From Lysinibacillus sp. FJAT-14745 (GTDB taxonomy: Bacteria; Bacillota; Bacilli; Bacillales_A; Planococcaceae): a stretch of DNA of 64,000 bases. The stretch is taken from the NCBI RefSeq assembly GCF_001275675.1, contig NZ_LITM01000006.1:78370-142369 (forward strand), given 5' to 3'. The notes under the pieces were generated by a model. It did no database searches and was not told the DNA's origin. It saw only the letters and a program-made list of their open reading frames with translations. The position numbers and the translations under genes were made by a program. How positions within the stretch are numbered: position 1 is the stretch's first letter; each line of letters opens with the position of its first letter. Shown here piece by piece: positions 1 through 9,144 of the stretch.

Positions 1-2790
1 ATTGTCGGATTGTTTATCAATACCATCCCGATAAGAGTTCGATCCAGAGAGAACATGACCATGTTGGAGCTGTTGAAAGAGCTTCAAAATCAGGGGACTG
101 AGAGCGATCAGTATTCGTATTGCTCTCTCGCTGAAATTCAATCTTTGAGTCAGCAAAAAAATGAACTGATCAAAGTCTTATATGCATTTGAAAATTACTT
201 TGTTGATGAAGAAAAGTTGAAGGCCGAAGAAGGAGGGCTTTTGTTTGAATTCGAGTCGGGTCGAGGACAGACCAGCTACAATATTAGCCTGGCTGCCTAT
301 TTAAAAGGTGACAACCTGATTTTCGATCTTCTATATAACCCTCATCTGTACGCGAAAGAGGAGATCCAGAGCATCCTGACAAGAATTGAAGTTGTCTTGC
401 AGGCGATTGCGACTAACCCAAATGGGAAATTGTCGGAGATCGAAGCGATTACCGAACAGGAGCGAGTTCAAATCCTTGGTGAGTTCAACAATACGGCCCG
501 CGAGTATGCTAAGGACCAAACGGTTGTGGACTTGTTTGAGGAGCAGGTTAGTAAAACGCCTGACGGGATCGCGCTTGTCTTCCAAGATGAGCAGTTGACC
601 TATGCGCAGCTGAACCAGAAAGTGAATCAAGTGGCATGGAAACTCCGCGAGTTGGGTGTGAAGCCTGGTGATCGGGTGGCGATCATGGCGGAGCGCAGTA
701 TCGAGATGATTGCTGGAATTTACGGCATCATGAAAGCGGGCGGCGCGTATGTACCGATTGATCCTACGTTCCCGGCAGACCGTATCCAGTTCATTTTAGA
801 GGATTGCCAGCCACAAGCGGTGCTGCTCTACCAAACGAACCTAGAAACGGAGCTGCCTGTCCTCGATCTTGCAGGCTGTGTGCTCTGGAAAGGTTCGTCT
901 GACAATCCAGAAAAGGTCAACAAGCGCGATGATTTGGCGTATGTCATCTACACATCGGGAACCACTGGCCAGCCAAAGGGCGTCATGCTCAAGCATCAAG
1001 GTGTTGCAGCGTTGCGTATCTATCTGCAGGACCTGTACCAGGTAACCGAGCAAGACAACGTGTTGCAATTTGCCAACTATGTCTTTGACGCGGCGGTCTG
1101 GGAAATGACCCTGTCGCTGTTGCTTGGTGCAAGGCTGACGTTGATCTCGAAAGAGATCATTGCAGATATCGGAAGCTTCAACGCATTTGTGAATCAGAGT
1201 GGAATTACGCTGACCGTGTTGCCGCCGCAGTATTATCTACAGACCGAGCTGACAGGCCTAAAAGTGCTAACGACCGCTGGATCGGCATCGAATGCGGAAA
1301 TCATTCAAAAAGCAGGCAATCATTGCCGATACGTCAATGCCTATGGACCGACGGAAAACACCATACAGGCTACTAGTTGGGAATATGACGGGTTGAGTGA
1401 CATCCCGTATCCAATACCGATCGGCAGACCAATCTCCAATACGCAGGTATACATCATGAACGATATGAATCTGTGCGGAATTGGCATCCCAGGGGAATTG
1501 TGCATCGCTGGGGACGGCGTGGCACGAGGGTACCTAAACAAGCCGGAACTGACAGCCGAGAAATTCATCGCCAATCCGTTTGGGGAAGGTAGACTGTATC
1601 GTTCGGGAGACCTGGCAAGATGGCTGCCTGATGGCAATATCGAGTATCTTGGTCGAATCGACCAGCAGGAAAAGATTAGAGGGTTCCGCATCGAGATGGG
1701 AGAAATCGAAAGTGTGCTACGGAAGCTGGAACACATCGTCGATGTCGCAGTAATCGCAAGAAACGATCAACAAGGTGACAAGGCCCTCTATGCATATGTC
1801 GTATCCGATGTCGAGATCGGGACGACAGAGATCAAGGATGCCTTAAAAGGAGTATTGCCCGACTACATGATCCCTGCTTTCATCATGCAGATCGACAGTA
1901 TTCCAATCACCAGAAGTGGCAAGTTGGATAAAGATGCGTTGCCAATGCCTGATTTGGACCTGCTTCGTAAGAGCAATAGCTTCGTGGCTACACAGAATGA
2001 GCGTGAGCATGATCTAGCTGTTATCTGGAAGAGCATCCTTCGTTTCGACGAAATCGGTATTCATGACAATTTCTTCGATTTAGGTGGCAACTCGTTATTG
2101 ATTACCAGCATGTTTTTACAAATCGAAGAGAAGTACCCTGGCACTGTCAAGGTGGGAGATCTGTTCGCCAATCCGACGATTGCACAACTTGCTGCACATA
2201 TTGAAGCGAACGGTCTTGGAACTATGAATTGCAAGCAGATTCCATTTCCTGATTCCTACTTCAAACAGTCCAATAAAGCGCTTCTTGATTCTGTATTCAA
2301 ATTGACGGATACGGGGAACTTGTATCAAATTGTTAAAGCCATGCACGCTGCCAATGAATCAGAGCTTCATGCACGGCTGCTGTTCGCCTACAACTATCTG
2401 CTGTTTGATGCAACTGGCCAGCAAGAGCTTACCGTATGCACCGCCAATCAAAAGGACTATGTTTCCTTTGATATGGTAGGCGAAGAGGATCTAAATGTTC
2501 TATTGGAAACCATCAGCCAGAACTATCAGGATGCACCAAAATTCCAGAGGGCGAAGATCCGAATCGAAAGCAAGGAAAAAGGCCTGATGCCGATTTTCCT
2601 CTACCAGTTTAGCGGAAACGAATTCTATAAGGACTATTATGATTTTTCTATTATTTTCCATCTGGGAGAAGAATCTGTCACATTTGCCGCCGAGGTATTG
2701 AACAAGAGAATCTCGGAGGAAAAAATAAAAGAGCTACTGGAAGGGTTTGTTCAAATCTTCCAACATATGTTGGGAGCTACTATAAAGTAA
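1..2790 (+). CDS. Non-ribosomal peptide synthetase, 3' part (C-tail, A, PCP, half-C); 5' end outside window
   Basis: The reading frame is open from base 1, and its first residues (IVGLFINTIPIRV) match the interior of a condensation domain, so the gene starts upstream. Counting codons from base 1: end of a C domain to about residue 145; adenylation domain about 170-660 with YTSGTTGQPKG near 315, FDAAVWEM, NAYGPTE and the RSGKLDKDALP lysine; carrier protein with FDLGGNSL, Ser698 carrying phosphopantetheine; then about 185 residues resembling only the C-terminal lobe of a condensation domain, with no HHxxxDG. By-eye alignment to GrsA gives a pocket code near D-A-W-V-T-A-A-I-Q-K, suggesting a hydrophobic or aromatic amino acid; this is weak. 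It is the first visible gene of the cluster and should hand an aminoacyl or peptidyl chain to the PKS genes downstream. There is no thioesterase domain. Confidence 0.93.
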   Translation: MVGLFINTIPIRVRSRENMTMLELLKELQNQGTESDQYSYCSLAEIQSLSQQKNELIKVLYAFENYFVDEEKLKAEEGGLLFEFESGRGQTSYNISLAAYLKGDNLIFDLLYNPHLYAKEEIQSILTRIEVVLQAIATNPNGKLSEIEAITEQERVQILGEFNNTAREYAKDQTVVDLFEEQVSKTPDGIALVFQDEQLTYAQLNQKVNQVAWKLRELGVKPGDRVAIMAERSIEMIAGIYGIMKAGGAYVPIDPTFPADRIQFILEDCQPQAVLLYQTNLETELPVLDLAGCVLWKGSSDNPEKVNKRDDLAYVIYTSGTTGQPKGVMLKHQGVAALRIYLQDLYQVTEQDNVLQFANYVFDAAVWEMTLSLLLGARLTLISKEIIADIGSFNAFVNQSGITLTVLPPQYYLQTELTGLKVLTTAGSASNAEIIQKAGNHCRYVNAYGPTENTIQATSWEYDGLSDIPYPIPIGRPISNTQVYIMNDMNLCGIGIPGELCIAGDGVARGYLNKPELTAEKFIANPFGEGRLYRSGDLARWLPDGNIEYLGRIDQQEKIRGFRIEMGEIESVLRKLEHIVDVAVIARNDQQGDKALYAYVVSDVEIGTTEIKDALKGVLPDYMIPAFIMQIDSIPITRSGKLDKDALPMPDLDLLRKSNSFVATQNEREHDLAVIWKSILRFDEIGIHDNFFDLGGNSLLITSMFLQIEEKYPGTVKVGDLFANPTIAQLAAHIEANGLGTMNCKQIPFPDSYFKQSNKALLDSVFKLTDTGNLYQIVKAMHAANESELHARLLFAYNYLLFDATGQQELTVCTANQKDYVSFDMVGEEDLNVLLETISQNYQDAPKFQRAKIRIESKEKGLMPIFLYQFSGNEFYKDYYDFSIIFHLGEESVTFAAEVLNKRISEEKIKELLEGFVQIFQHMLGATIK

Positions 2791-2793
2791 AGG

Positions 2794-3116
2794 TATGCGA
2801 AGAGGATAGGATCGGATCTAAATGTTCTCATGGAAGTCATCCGCCAGACTATCAGGATGCGCCAAAATTCCAGAGAACGATGATCCGAATCGAAAGCAAG
2901 AAAAATGGCCTTACGCTGATTTTCCTCTACCAATTTAGCGGAAACGAATTCTATAAGGACTATTATGATTTTTCTATTGCTTTCCATCTAGATGAAGGTT
3001 CTGTTACATTTGCCTCCGAGGTTTTGAACAAGAAAATCTCGGAGGGAAAAATAAAAGAGTTACTGGAAGGATTTACTCAAATCTTCTAGCATCTGTTGAG
3101 ATCTACTTAAAAGTAA
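2794..3116 (+). pseudogene. Decayed tandem duplicate of the 3' end of the NRPS gene
   Basis: This stretch repeats bases ~2486-2790 at high identity, including the segment encoding YQFSGNEFYKDYYDFSI and the tail around EKIKELLEGF. It has lost its frame upstream, and its copy of the final helix ends in TAG followed by further stops. It therefore looks like a tandem duplication of the last ~300 bp of the NRPS gene that is now eroding. A 69-codon open frame inside it (2880-3089) has no convincing ribosome binding site and is not called as a gene. It leaves an unusually long spacer between the NRPS and acyltransferase genes in an otherwise overlapping operon. Confidence 0.85.
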
Positions 3117-3147
3117 AAACCATAACAAGTAAAGGGTGATAAAAATA

Positions 3148-4416
3148 ATGCAAAAAAAAGCATTCGTATTTCCGGGGCAAGGCTCTCAGTATGTTGGAAT
3201 GGGGAAGAAGCTTGTTGAAAATTTCAAACTTGCGTCTGATGTGTTTGAAGAAGCCAATGAAGCTTTATCCTTCGATCTGAAAAAAATGTGTTTTGAGGGT
3301 GATAAGTCGGAATTGACGCTCACGTATAACGCACAACCGGCGATTCTGACTACCAGTGTTGCGATGTTCCGTGTGTTGATGGCTGAAGAAGGGATTACGC
3401 CTGACCTGATGGCAGGTCACAGCTTGGGTGAAATCTCCGCGTTGACAGCTGCTGGCGCGATCGATTTTGCCGATGCGGTCAAGATTGTCAGAAAACGCGG
3501 GGAATTCATGCAGCAGGCGGTTCCACCTCAACTAGGGTCCATGATCGCGGTGATGACCCGCGATGTAGAAAAACTCAAAGACATCTGCCGTTCGGTTTCT
3601 GGTTCTAGCGGGATTGCAAGCATTTCCAACTTCAATTCCAGAACACAGACCGTAATTTCGGGTAATCGACATACGGTTGATCAAGTGGTCAAGATCTTGG
3701 AGGAACAACAGATCAAATCGAGTCAGCTTAATGTCAGCGCACCTTTCCACTGCGCGCTGATGGAGCCAGCTGCGGAGATGTTTAAGCAGGAACTGGCCAA
3801 TTATACATTCCATGATTTCAAGTATCCGATTCTCTCGAACGTAACGGCTAAACCTTATCAGGGCAAAGAGGACATTGTCGAGAATTTGACCGCTCAGATT
3901 GTGATGCCAGTGCGATGGGTTGATTGCATGACCTACGCCAAGATGGCAATGGTGCAGTATGCGGTCGAAATTGGACCAGGCAATGTACTGAAAAATATGA
4001 TGGGAGGCATCTATTCGGACATCCCGTTCTATTGCTATGACATTCCTGCCAATGTAACCGTTCTGAAAAAACATATCGAAAAAAGCTACATCCCGTTCTT
4101 GTCGAGAAGTTTGGGAATCTCTGCAGCAACACGCAATCACAACTGGAATGAGGAAGAGTATCGCAAAGGTGTTATCGAGCCTTACAATCGAATCAATGAA
4201 CTTCAGCAACACATCGAAAAAGATGGCCGAACAGCCACGCTAGAAGAAATGCAGCAGGGCATCGAGATGCTGCTCACGATGTTCCAAACTAAGAAAACCC
4301 CTCTTGATGAGCAAGTTGCAAGGTTCCAGGAACTGTTTCGTGATTCGGGAACTGAAGCTTTGTTCCAAGATTTTGACTATCGTGCTATCAAACAAGGGGG
4401 ATTTGCATGGATTTGA
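3148..4416 (+). CDS. Free-standing malonyl-CoA:ACP acyltransferase (trans-AT)
   Basis: This FabD-like acyltransferase loads extender units onto carrier domains. The FPGQGSQ start motif, the GHSLGE nucleophile (Ser92) and the SAPFH catalytic histidine (His201) are all present. None of the three PKS genes downstream contains an AT domain, so this protein must supply them in trans, most likely with malonyl units. The AT fold should end near residue 290; about 130 further residues, partly helical and charged, form a C-terminal extension I cannot assign. I chose ATG 3148 because AAAGGGTG sits 9 bases upstream; a GTG at 3136 overlaps that site. The stop overlaps the first PKS gene by 10 bases, implying translational coupling. 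Confidence 0.93.
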   Translation: MQKKAFVFPGQGSQYVGMGKKLVENFKLASDVFEEANEALSFDLKKMCFEGDKSELTLTYNAQPAILTTSVAMFRVLMAEEGITPDLMAGHSLGEISALTAAGAIDFADAVKIVRKRGEFMQQAVPPQLGSMIAVMTRDVEKLKDICRSVSGSSGIASISNFNSRTQTVISGNRHTVDQVVKILEEQQIKSSQLNVSAPFHCALMEPAAEMFKQELANYTFHDFKYPILSNVTAKPYQGKEDIVENLTAQIVMPVRWVDCMTYAKMAMVQYAVEIGPGNVLKNMMGGIYSDIPFYCYDIPANVTVLKKHIEKSYIPFLSRSLGISAATRNHNWNEEEYRKGVIEPYNRINELQQHIEKDGRTATLEEMQQGIEMLLTMFQTKKTPLDEQVARFQELFRDSGTEALFQDFDYRAIKQGGFAWI

Positions 4417-7400
4417 ATACTTTAAAGAAGCTATCAATTTCCAAACAGAGTCCTGTGTCTGAATCCTCTTCTACCGAAGTTCATGCCAATGACATTGCGA
4501 TTATTGGCCTAAACGCAGAAATTGGAAGTGCTAAAAACGTCGAGGAACTCTGGGGAAATCTGTGCAATGGCTTTGATTTGATACGAGATTTCCCAGAAGA
4601 ACGTTGGGGAGATGCTAATCGGTTGCATCAATTGAAGTTTCACAAGCCGTTGTCTGAAGAACTGATTCCGTGCTCCTATCTGGATCGATTGGATCAGTTT
4701 GATGCAGGACTGTTCCAGCTTTCTCGGACAGAAGCGGAAGTGATGGACCCAGCTCAACGGTTATTTCTCGAGTCGGCCTGGTCCGCATTGGAGGATGCCG
4801 GATACGGCGGGGTCCAGTTGAAAGGGAGCAAAACTGGGGTGTTTCTAGGGTATAGAAGCGAGTATAACTCTTACGGTGCGATGATTGGAGCGGCTGACGC
4901 TAATACATACGGCGTCGCGTTATCCGGGAATTTGGATGCGATTATTGCAAGCCGGATCAGTTACTTGTTGAATCTGAAAGGGCCGGCGGTAAACATCGAC
5001 ACTTCTTGCTCATCCTCGTTGGTGGCCGTACATCTTGCCTGCCAGCAAATCAGAGACGGCGAGATTTCAATGGCGCTAGCGGGTTCCATTCGTTTGAAGA
5101 CGGTGCCGCCTGTGCAGGTCGATAAAAAGATGGGAATAGAGTCCTCTTCCGCCCGAACAAAAACATTCGATGACCTTGCAGATGGTACCGGTGCAGGCGA
5201 AGGTGTCATCTGCATCGTTCTCAAGTCGCTCCGGCAGGCTATACGGGATCGTGATAATATCTATGCAGTTATCAAGGGCAGCAGCATTAACCAAGATGGT
5301 GCATCTGTCGGCATCACCGCACCGAATGCAGAGGCACAGGAAGAGGTCATCCGTGACGCATGGAAGAATGCCGGAATTAATCCGGAATCGATTTCCTATA
5401 TCGAGGCGCATGGTACGGCAACGAATCTTGGCGACCCGATCGAAATCAGCGGCATTGAACGAGCATTCGGCCGTTTTACTGACAAAAAACAATTTTGTGC
5501 CGTCGGTTCTGTGAAGACAAATGTCGGCCATCTTGACTGCGCTGCAGGGCTGGCTGGTTTACTAAAAGCGGTCTTGATGCTAAAGAACAAGAAAATACCG
5601 CCTACACTCCATTTTGAGGTGCCGAACCGTAAGATCGACTTTAGTTCGTCTCCTGTTTATGTCAATGACAAATTGATGCCATGGGAACCGGGAGACAGTC
5701 CGAGAAGATGCGGGGTCAGCTCCTTTGGAATGAGCGGGACGAACTGCCATCTGGTTCTGGAGGAAGCGCCCATGCTGGACGGCACTGAGACAAGTGCCGC
5801 TCCTGTACGAGTCTTGACTGCCTCGGCTAAGAACAAAGATACGGTTCTGCATTTACTTAAGAAGTATCAGGCCCATCTCAAGCAGTTTCCAAATTGCAAC
5901 TTGGCCGATTTCTGCTATACGGCCAACATCGGCCGCGGACATTACAACTATCGCTTTGCGATGGTCCTCGATTCGGTCGATGATTTTGTAAATATAGCCT
6001 TTGACCAAAGTCTGCTTGACGATGAACGTTGCTTCTATCACGAGCACAAAGTAATCGATACGGAAACGCAGTTGGAGGGATATATCTCTTCCTCTTGGAA
6101 AAAGACGCTGACCGAGCAAGCAACACTGTTGATCGAACAAGCTGCAGGGGAGCATGATGCCGCTGCGTACAAGTTTCTGTTGCAAGAGATAGTGAAGCTG
6201 TATGTCCAGGGTGCGGATGTTCCATGGGAGCGGCTATATAAAAAGGAAGCCCGGCACAGACTGAGCATTCCTACCTATCCTTACAATCACAAACGCTACT
6301 GGATTACGCTTCCCGACAAGAAAATTCCGTTGCTGCAAAAAAAGGAAAAGGCAAAGCTCCATCCCTTGATTCATCAATGCGTCCTAGATACCCATCAAAT
6401 GCAAGTGTATGAAACTGAGTTAAGCATCGATACCTGCTGGGAACTGAAGTACCACAAGATCAACGGCGTACATGTACTGCCAGGAACCGCCTTTATCGAG
6501 ATGGCTCAGTTTGTCAGTAGACGGTATTTGAAACGCGATCGTTTCGAGCTCCAGGAACTTATCTATATGATTCCGCTTGTCTGTAAGGTAGATGAGGTAC
6601 GGACCGTTCACACAATGGCGAAAATGGAAGACTCCGTGTTGACTATCACCTGCTACAGCAAAAATGAAGACGAACACGAGTGGACGAGTCATCTGGAACT
6701 GGTGGTTCGAGAAGAGTGTGAACAAGTCGACTTTATCTTACATTCGGATGAAATTATCAACCGCTGTGAACAGGTGGATAGGTCAAAAAAATTAAACACA
6801 CTGTCGTTCGTCGAGGTCGAAGGAGATAAGTGGAAAAGCTTAAAGAACGTCTATTTAAATGACGAAGAAGTCTTGCTTTACTTTCAAATAAATTCGTCCC
6901 TTTCACAGGAAATGAAAGAGTACTTTTTGTATCCGTCCTTGTTGGATCCGGCGATTAACGGTGGGGGACTCTTTATGTCAAACGTTTGTTTGCCGTTCTC
7001 TTGTTCAAAAGCCAGATTTTATGAAGCGCTACCGGAAAAAATGTACAGTCACATCAAAAGGAAAAACCAAGGCAAGGATACGAATGAATTCATAGCCTTC
7101 GACATTACACTTTTTGCGGATGATGGACGGGTGGTTGCCGAACTGGAGGACTATATCATTAAGAACGTACATCAGCCAGAATTTTTCATGATGAATCAAA
7201 ACAGTCAACATAATATGTACCATGCAACAAGCTGGGTTCCTTATGAAAAAACTTATGCAAACTATTTGGAATACCAAGGCGATAACGATCTTCTTCTAGT
7301 GTTGCACCGTCCTGACCAAGAATCCAGTTCTCTGATAGAACAACTGCATCACCGGTTTGGCCATCGATTGGTGACAGTTCAACTGGCTGAAGAAAATGAT

Positions 7401-9116
7401 TTTGATAGCTTGCTCAGCAGCCTTCCGAAAGAGAACATCAAGCATATCGTCCAAATGGCATCTCTTGTGAATCCAGTCCTTCAGTCCGTCGAGGATGTGG
7501 TGTCTGAGACAAAACTTGTTTTGAAAAGTACATTTGAGCTTGTCAAAGCGCTACTGAATCACAACGTAAGGCAGGAAATCCGTTTAACCCTGATGACATC
7601 GAAAGCTACTCTTGTGACGGGCGATGAAGAGCAGATTCATCCGATGCACCGTGCGTTAATCGGAATGGGTGCTAGCATTGGGGAAGAGTACGCGAATATC
7701 TTAACCCGTGCAATAGATTGTGACGGACACACCGATGAAGGAAGTCTTTTGGAAGAACTGTTGCACGATGAGCCTATGTATGCAGTGGCATACAGAGGCA
7801 ACAAGAGATACATTGAACAGATGGACACCTTGCCATATGAGCAATTAGCTGAACAAAAGCTGGAACTCAAAGATCAAGGCACGTACATCATCACCGGTGG
7901 ATTGGGTGGCATGGGGCTTGCTTTGTGCAGATATCTGTTCAGCGTGAATCCAGAGATTCATGTCATCCTGCTGAATCGAACGTATTCGCGTGAAGCGTTT
8001 GAAGCATTGACAGCCCATGACGATGTTCTGCTTCAGAACAAGATCGACCAAGTGAACAAACTTTGGACAGAAGGAAAGAACCTAGACATCTTGCAAGTCG
8101 ATATCGCTGAATATGATCAGATAAAAGCGACACTGCAGGACATCCGCGATCGGAACGGAGCAATCGACGGAGTGATTCATGCAGCCGGTGTAGCCGGTGA
8201 CGGATTCATACTTACGAAAGATTGGGAAACATTTGAAGAGGTCTTGAGTCCGAAGATTTATGGGACATGGGTGCTTCATGAATTGACCCGCGACGATCAA
8301 CTTGATTTCTTCGTCATGTGTTCATCCTTGACATCTGTATTTGGGACGGCGGGCCAGAGCGATTACATTGCGGCCAATGCTTATATGGACAGCTTTACGT
8401 ACTATCGAAGAAATCAGGGAGTACCGAGCCTGACCATAAACTGGACCGGCTGGAGTGAATCCGGCATGGCGGTTAGCAACGGTGTAAATGTTAACGGCAT
8501 GTATGTTCATTTCGTGAAGGATACGGAAGGGGCCAATGCGTTTGCTCACGCCCTGCAGACCGGGTTGCCTCGAGTGCTGGTGGGTGAGATCAACTACTCA
8601 GTGTTGGCATCTGGTGGTCAAACCTATGCCAAAAAGATTAGGCTGTCCGAAAAAATGACGGAAAAGCAGGGCGCTACTGCGAAGGTAATAACACCTACCG
8701 CCAACCGTGATATACAGAATGTCGTCGTGACCGGCAAGAGCATGGACAAACTGACGGAGATTGAGAAGAATGTCATAGCCGCATGGGTTCAGACCCTTGG
8801 CGTCGATGAAGTGGACGTTCATGACAAGTTCTTCGAATCCGGAGGGAACTCGTTGCTGGCTTCTTATCTGCACAAAGAAATGAACAAAGTCTATCCAGGG
8901 ATGACGGCTATTACCGATATTTTTGTTTATTCTTCGGTGGTAGAGATTTCGAGCCATATCGAATCGAAGATGGGGCCAAGTGCTGAAAAACTTGTGATCG
9001 AGGAAGATGACAACAAACAGAACGAAGAAGATCTCGAGAAATTGGTCGAACAATTTGCCAGCGGCGATATGGATCTTAATCAAATGTTGGCGCTGCTTAT
9101 TGATGAAAAAAATTAA
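4407..9116 (+). CDS. Trans-AT polyketide synthase module: KS-DH-KR-ACP
   Basis: A single AT-less module of 1569 residues. The KS occupies about 30-455 with Cys201 (DTSCSSSL), His335 (EAHGTATN) and His375 (KTNVGH), a complete condensation triad. After the usual post-KS linker comes a dehydratase-type double hotdog at about 650-930: HKINGVHVLP with His683, and Asp847 in a D-x-x-x-N arrangement where Gln or His is more common. The ketoreductase has the GGLGGMG nucleotide loop near 1160 and Ser1307, Tyr1320 and Asn1324. It keeps the Asp diagnostic of B-type KRs (HAAGVAGD) and lacks the A-type Trp, suggesting a D-configured hydroxyl. The carrier Ser1482 lies in ESGGNSL. An acidic helical tail (about 1520-1569) may be a docking element. 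Expected product: one elongation, reduced and dehydrated to an enoyl unit. Confidence 0.95.
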   Translation: MDLNTLKKLSISKQSPVSESSSTEVHANDIAIIGLNAEIGSAKNVEELWGNLCNGFDLIRDFPEERWGDANRLHQLKFHKPLSEELIPCSYLDRLDQFDAGLFQLSRTEAEVMDPAQRLFLESAWSALEDAGYGGVQLKGSKTGVFLGYRSEYNSYGAMIGAADANTYGVALSGNLDAIIASRISYLLNLKGPAVNIDTSCSSSLVAVHLACQQIRDGEISMALAGSIRLKTVPPVQVDKKMGIESSSARTKTFDDLADGTGAGEGVICIVLKSLRQAIRDRDNIYAVIKGSSINQDGASVGITAPNAEAQEEVIRDAWKNAGINPESISYIEAHGTATNLGDPIEISGIERAFGRFTDKKQFCAVGSVKTNVGHLDCAAGLAGLLKAVLMLKNKKIPPTLHFEVPNRKIDFSSSPVYVNDKLMPWEPGDSPRRCGVSSFGMSGTNCHLVLEEAPMLDGTETSAAPVRVLTASAKNKDTVLHLLKKYQAHLKQFPNCNLADFCYTANIGRGHYNYRFAMVLDSVDDFVNIAFDQSLLDDERCFYHEHKVIDTETQLEGYISSSWKKTLTEQATLLIEQAAGEHDAAAYKFLLQEIVKLYVQGADVPWERLYKKEARHRLSIPTYPYNHKRYWITLPDKKIPLLQKKEKAKLHPLIHQCVLDTHQMQVYETELSIDTCWELKYHKINGVHVLPGTAFIEMAQFVSRRYLKRDRFELQELIYMIPLVCKVDEVRTVHTMAKMEDSVLTITCYSKNEDEHEWTSHLELVVREECEQVDFILHSDEIINRCEQVDRSKKLNTLSFVEVEGDKWKSLKNVYLNDEEVLLYFQINSSLSQEMKEYFLYPSLLDPAINGGGLFMSNVCLPFSCSKARFYEALPEKMYSHIKRKNQGKDTNEFIAFDITLFADDGRVVAELEDYIIKNVHQPEFFMMNQNSQHNMYHATSWVPYEKTYANYLEYQGDNDLLLVLHRPDQESSSLIEQLHHRFGHRLVTVQLAEENDFDSLLSSLPKENIKHIVQMASLVNPVLQSVEDVVSETKLVLKSTFELVKALLNHNVRQEIRLTLMTSKATLVTGDEEQIHPMHRALIGMGASIGEEYANILTRAIDCDGHTDEGSLLEELLHDEPMYAVAYRGNKRYIEQMDTLPYEQLAEQKLELKDQGTYIITGGLGGMGLALCRYLFSVNPEIHVILLNRTYSREAFEALTAHDDVLLQNKIDQVNKLWTEGKNLDILQVDIAEYDQIKATLQDIRDRNGAIDGVIHAAGVAGDGFILTKDWETFEEVLSPKIYGTWVLHELTRDDQLDFFVMCSSLTSVFGTAGQSDYIAANAYMDSFTYYRRNQGVPSLTINWTGWSESGMAVSNGVNVNGMYVHFVKDTEGANAFAHALQTGLPRVLVGEINYSVLASGGQTYAKKIRLSEKMTEKQGATAKVITPTANRDIQNVVVTGKSMDKLTEIEKNVIAAWVQTLGVDEVDVHDKFFESGGNSLLASYLHKEMNKVYPGMTAITDIFVYSSVVEISSHIESKMGPSAEKLVIEEDDNKQNEEDLEKLVEQFASGDMDLNQMLALLIDEKN

Positions 9117-9144
9117 GAGTAGACACGATTAGGGAGTGAATCAG

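Noticed and set aside
2880-3089. 69-codon frame after the NRPS gene
   Set aside because: It is the decayed duplicate of the NRPS tail, without its own start signal.
3532-4212. 226-codon minus-strand frame
   Set aside because: Antisense shadow of the acyltransferase gene; Cys/His/Arg-rich with no family signature.
8598-9083. 161-codon minus-strand frame
   Set aside because: Antisense shadow of the first PKS gene.
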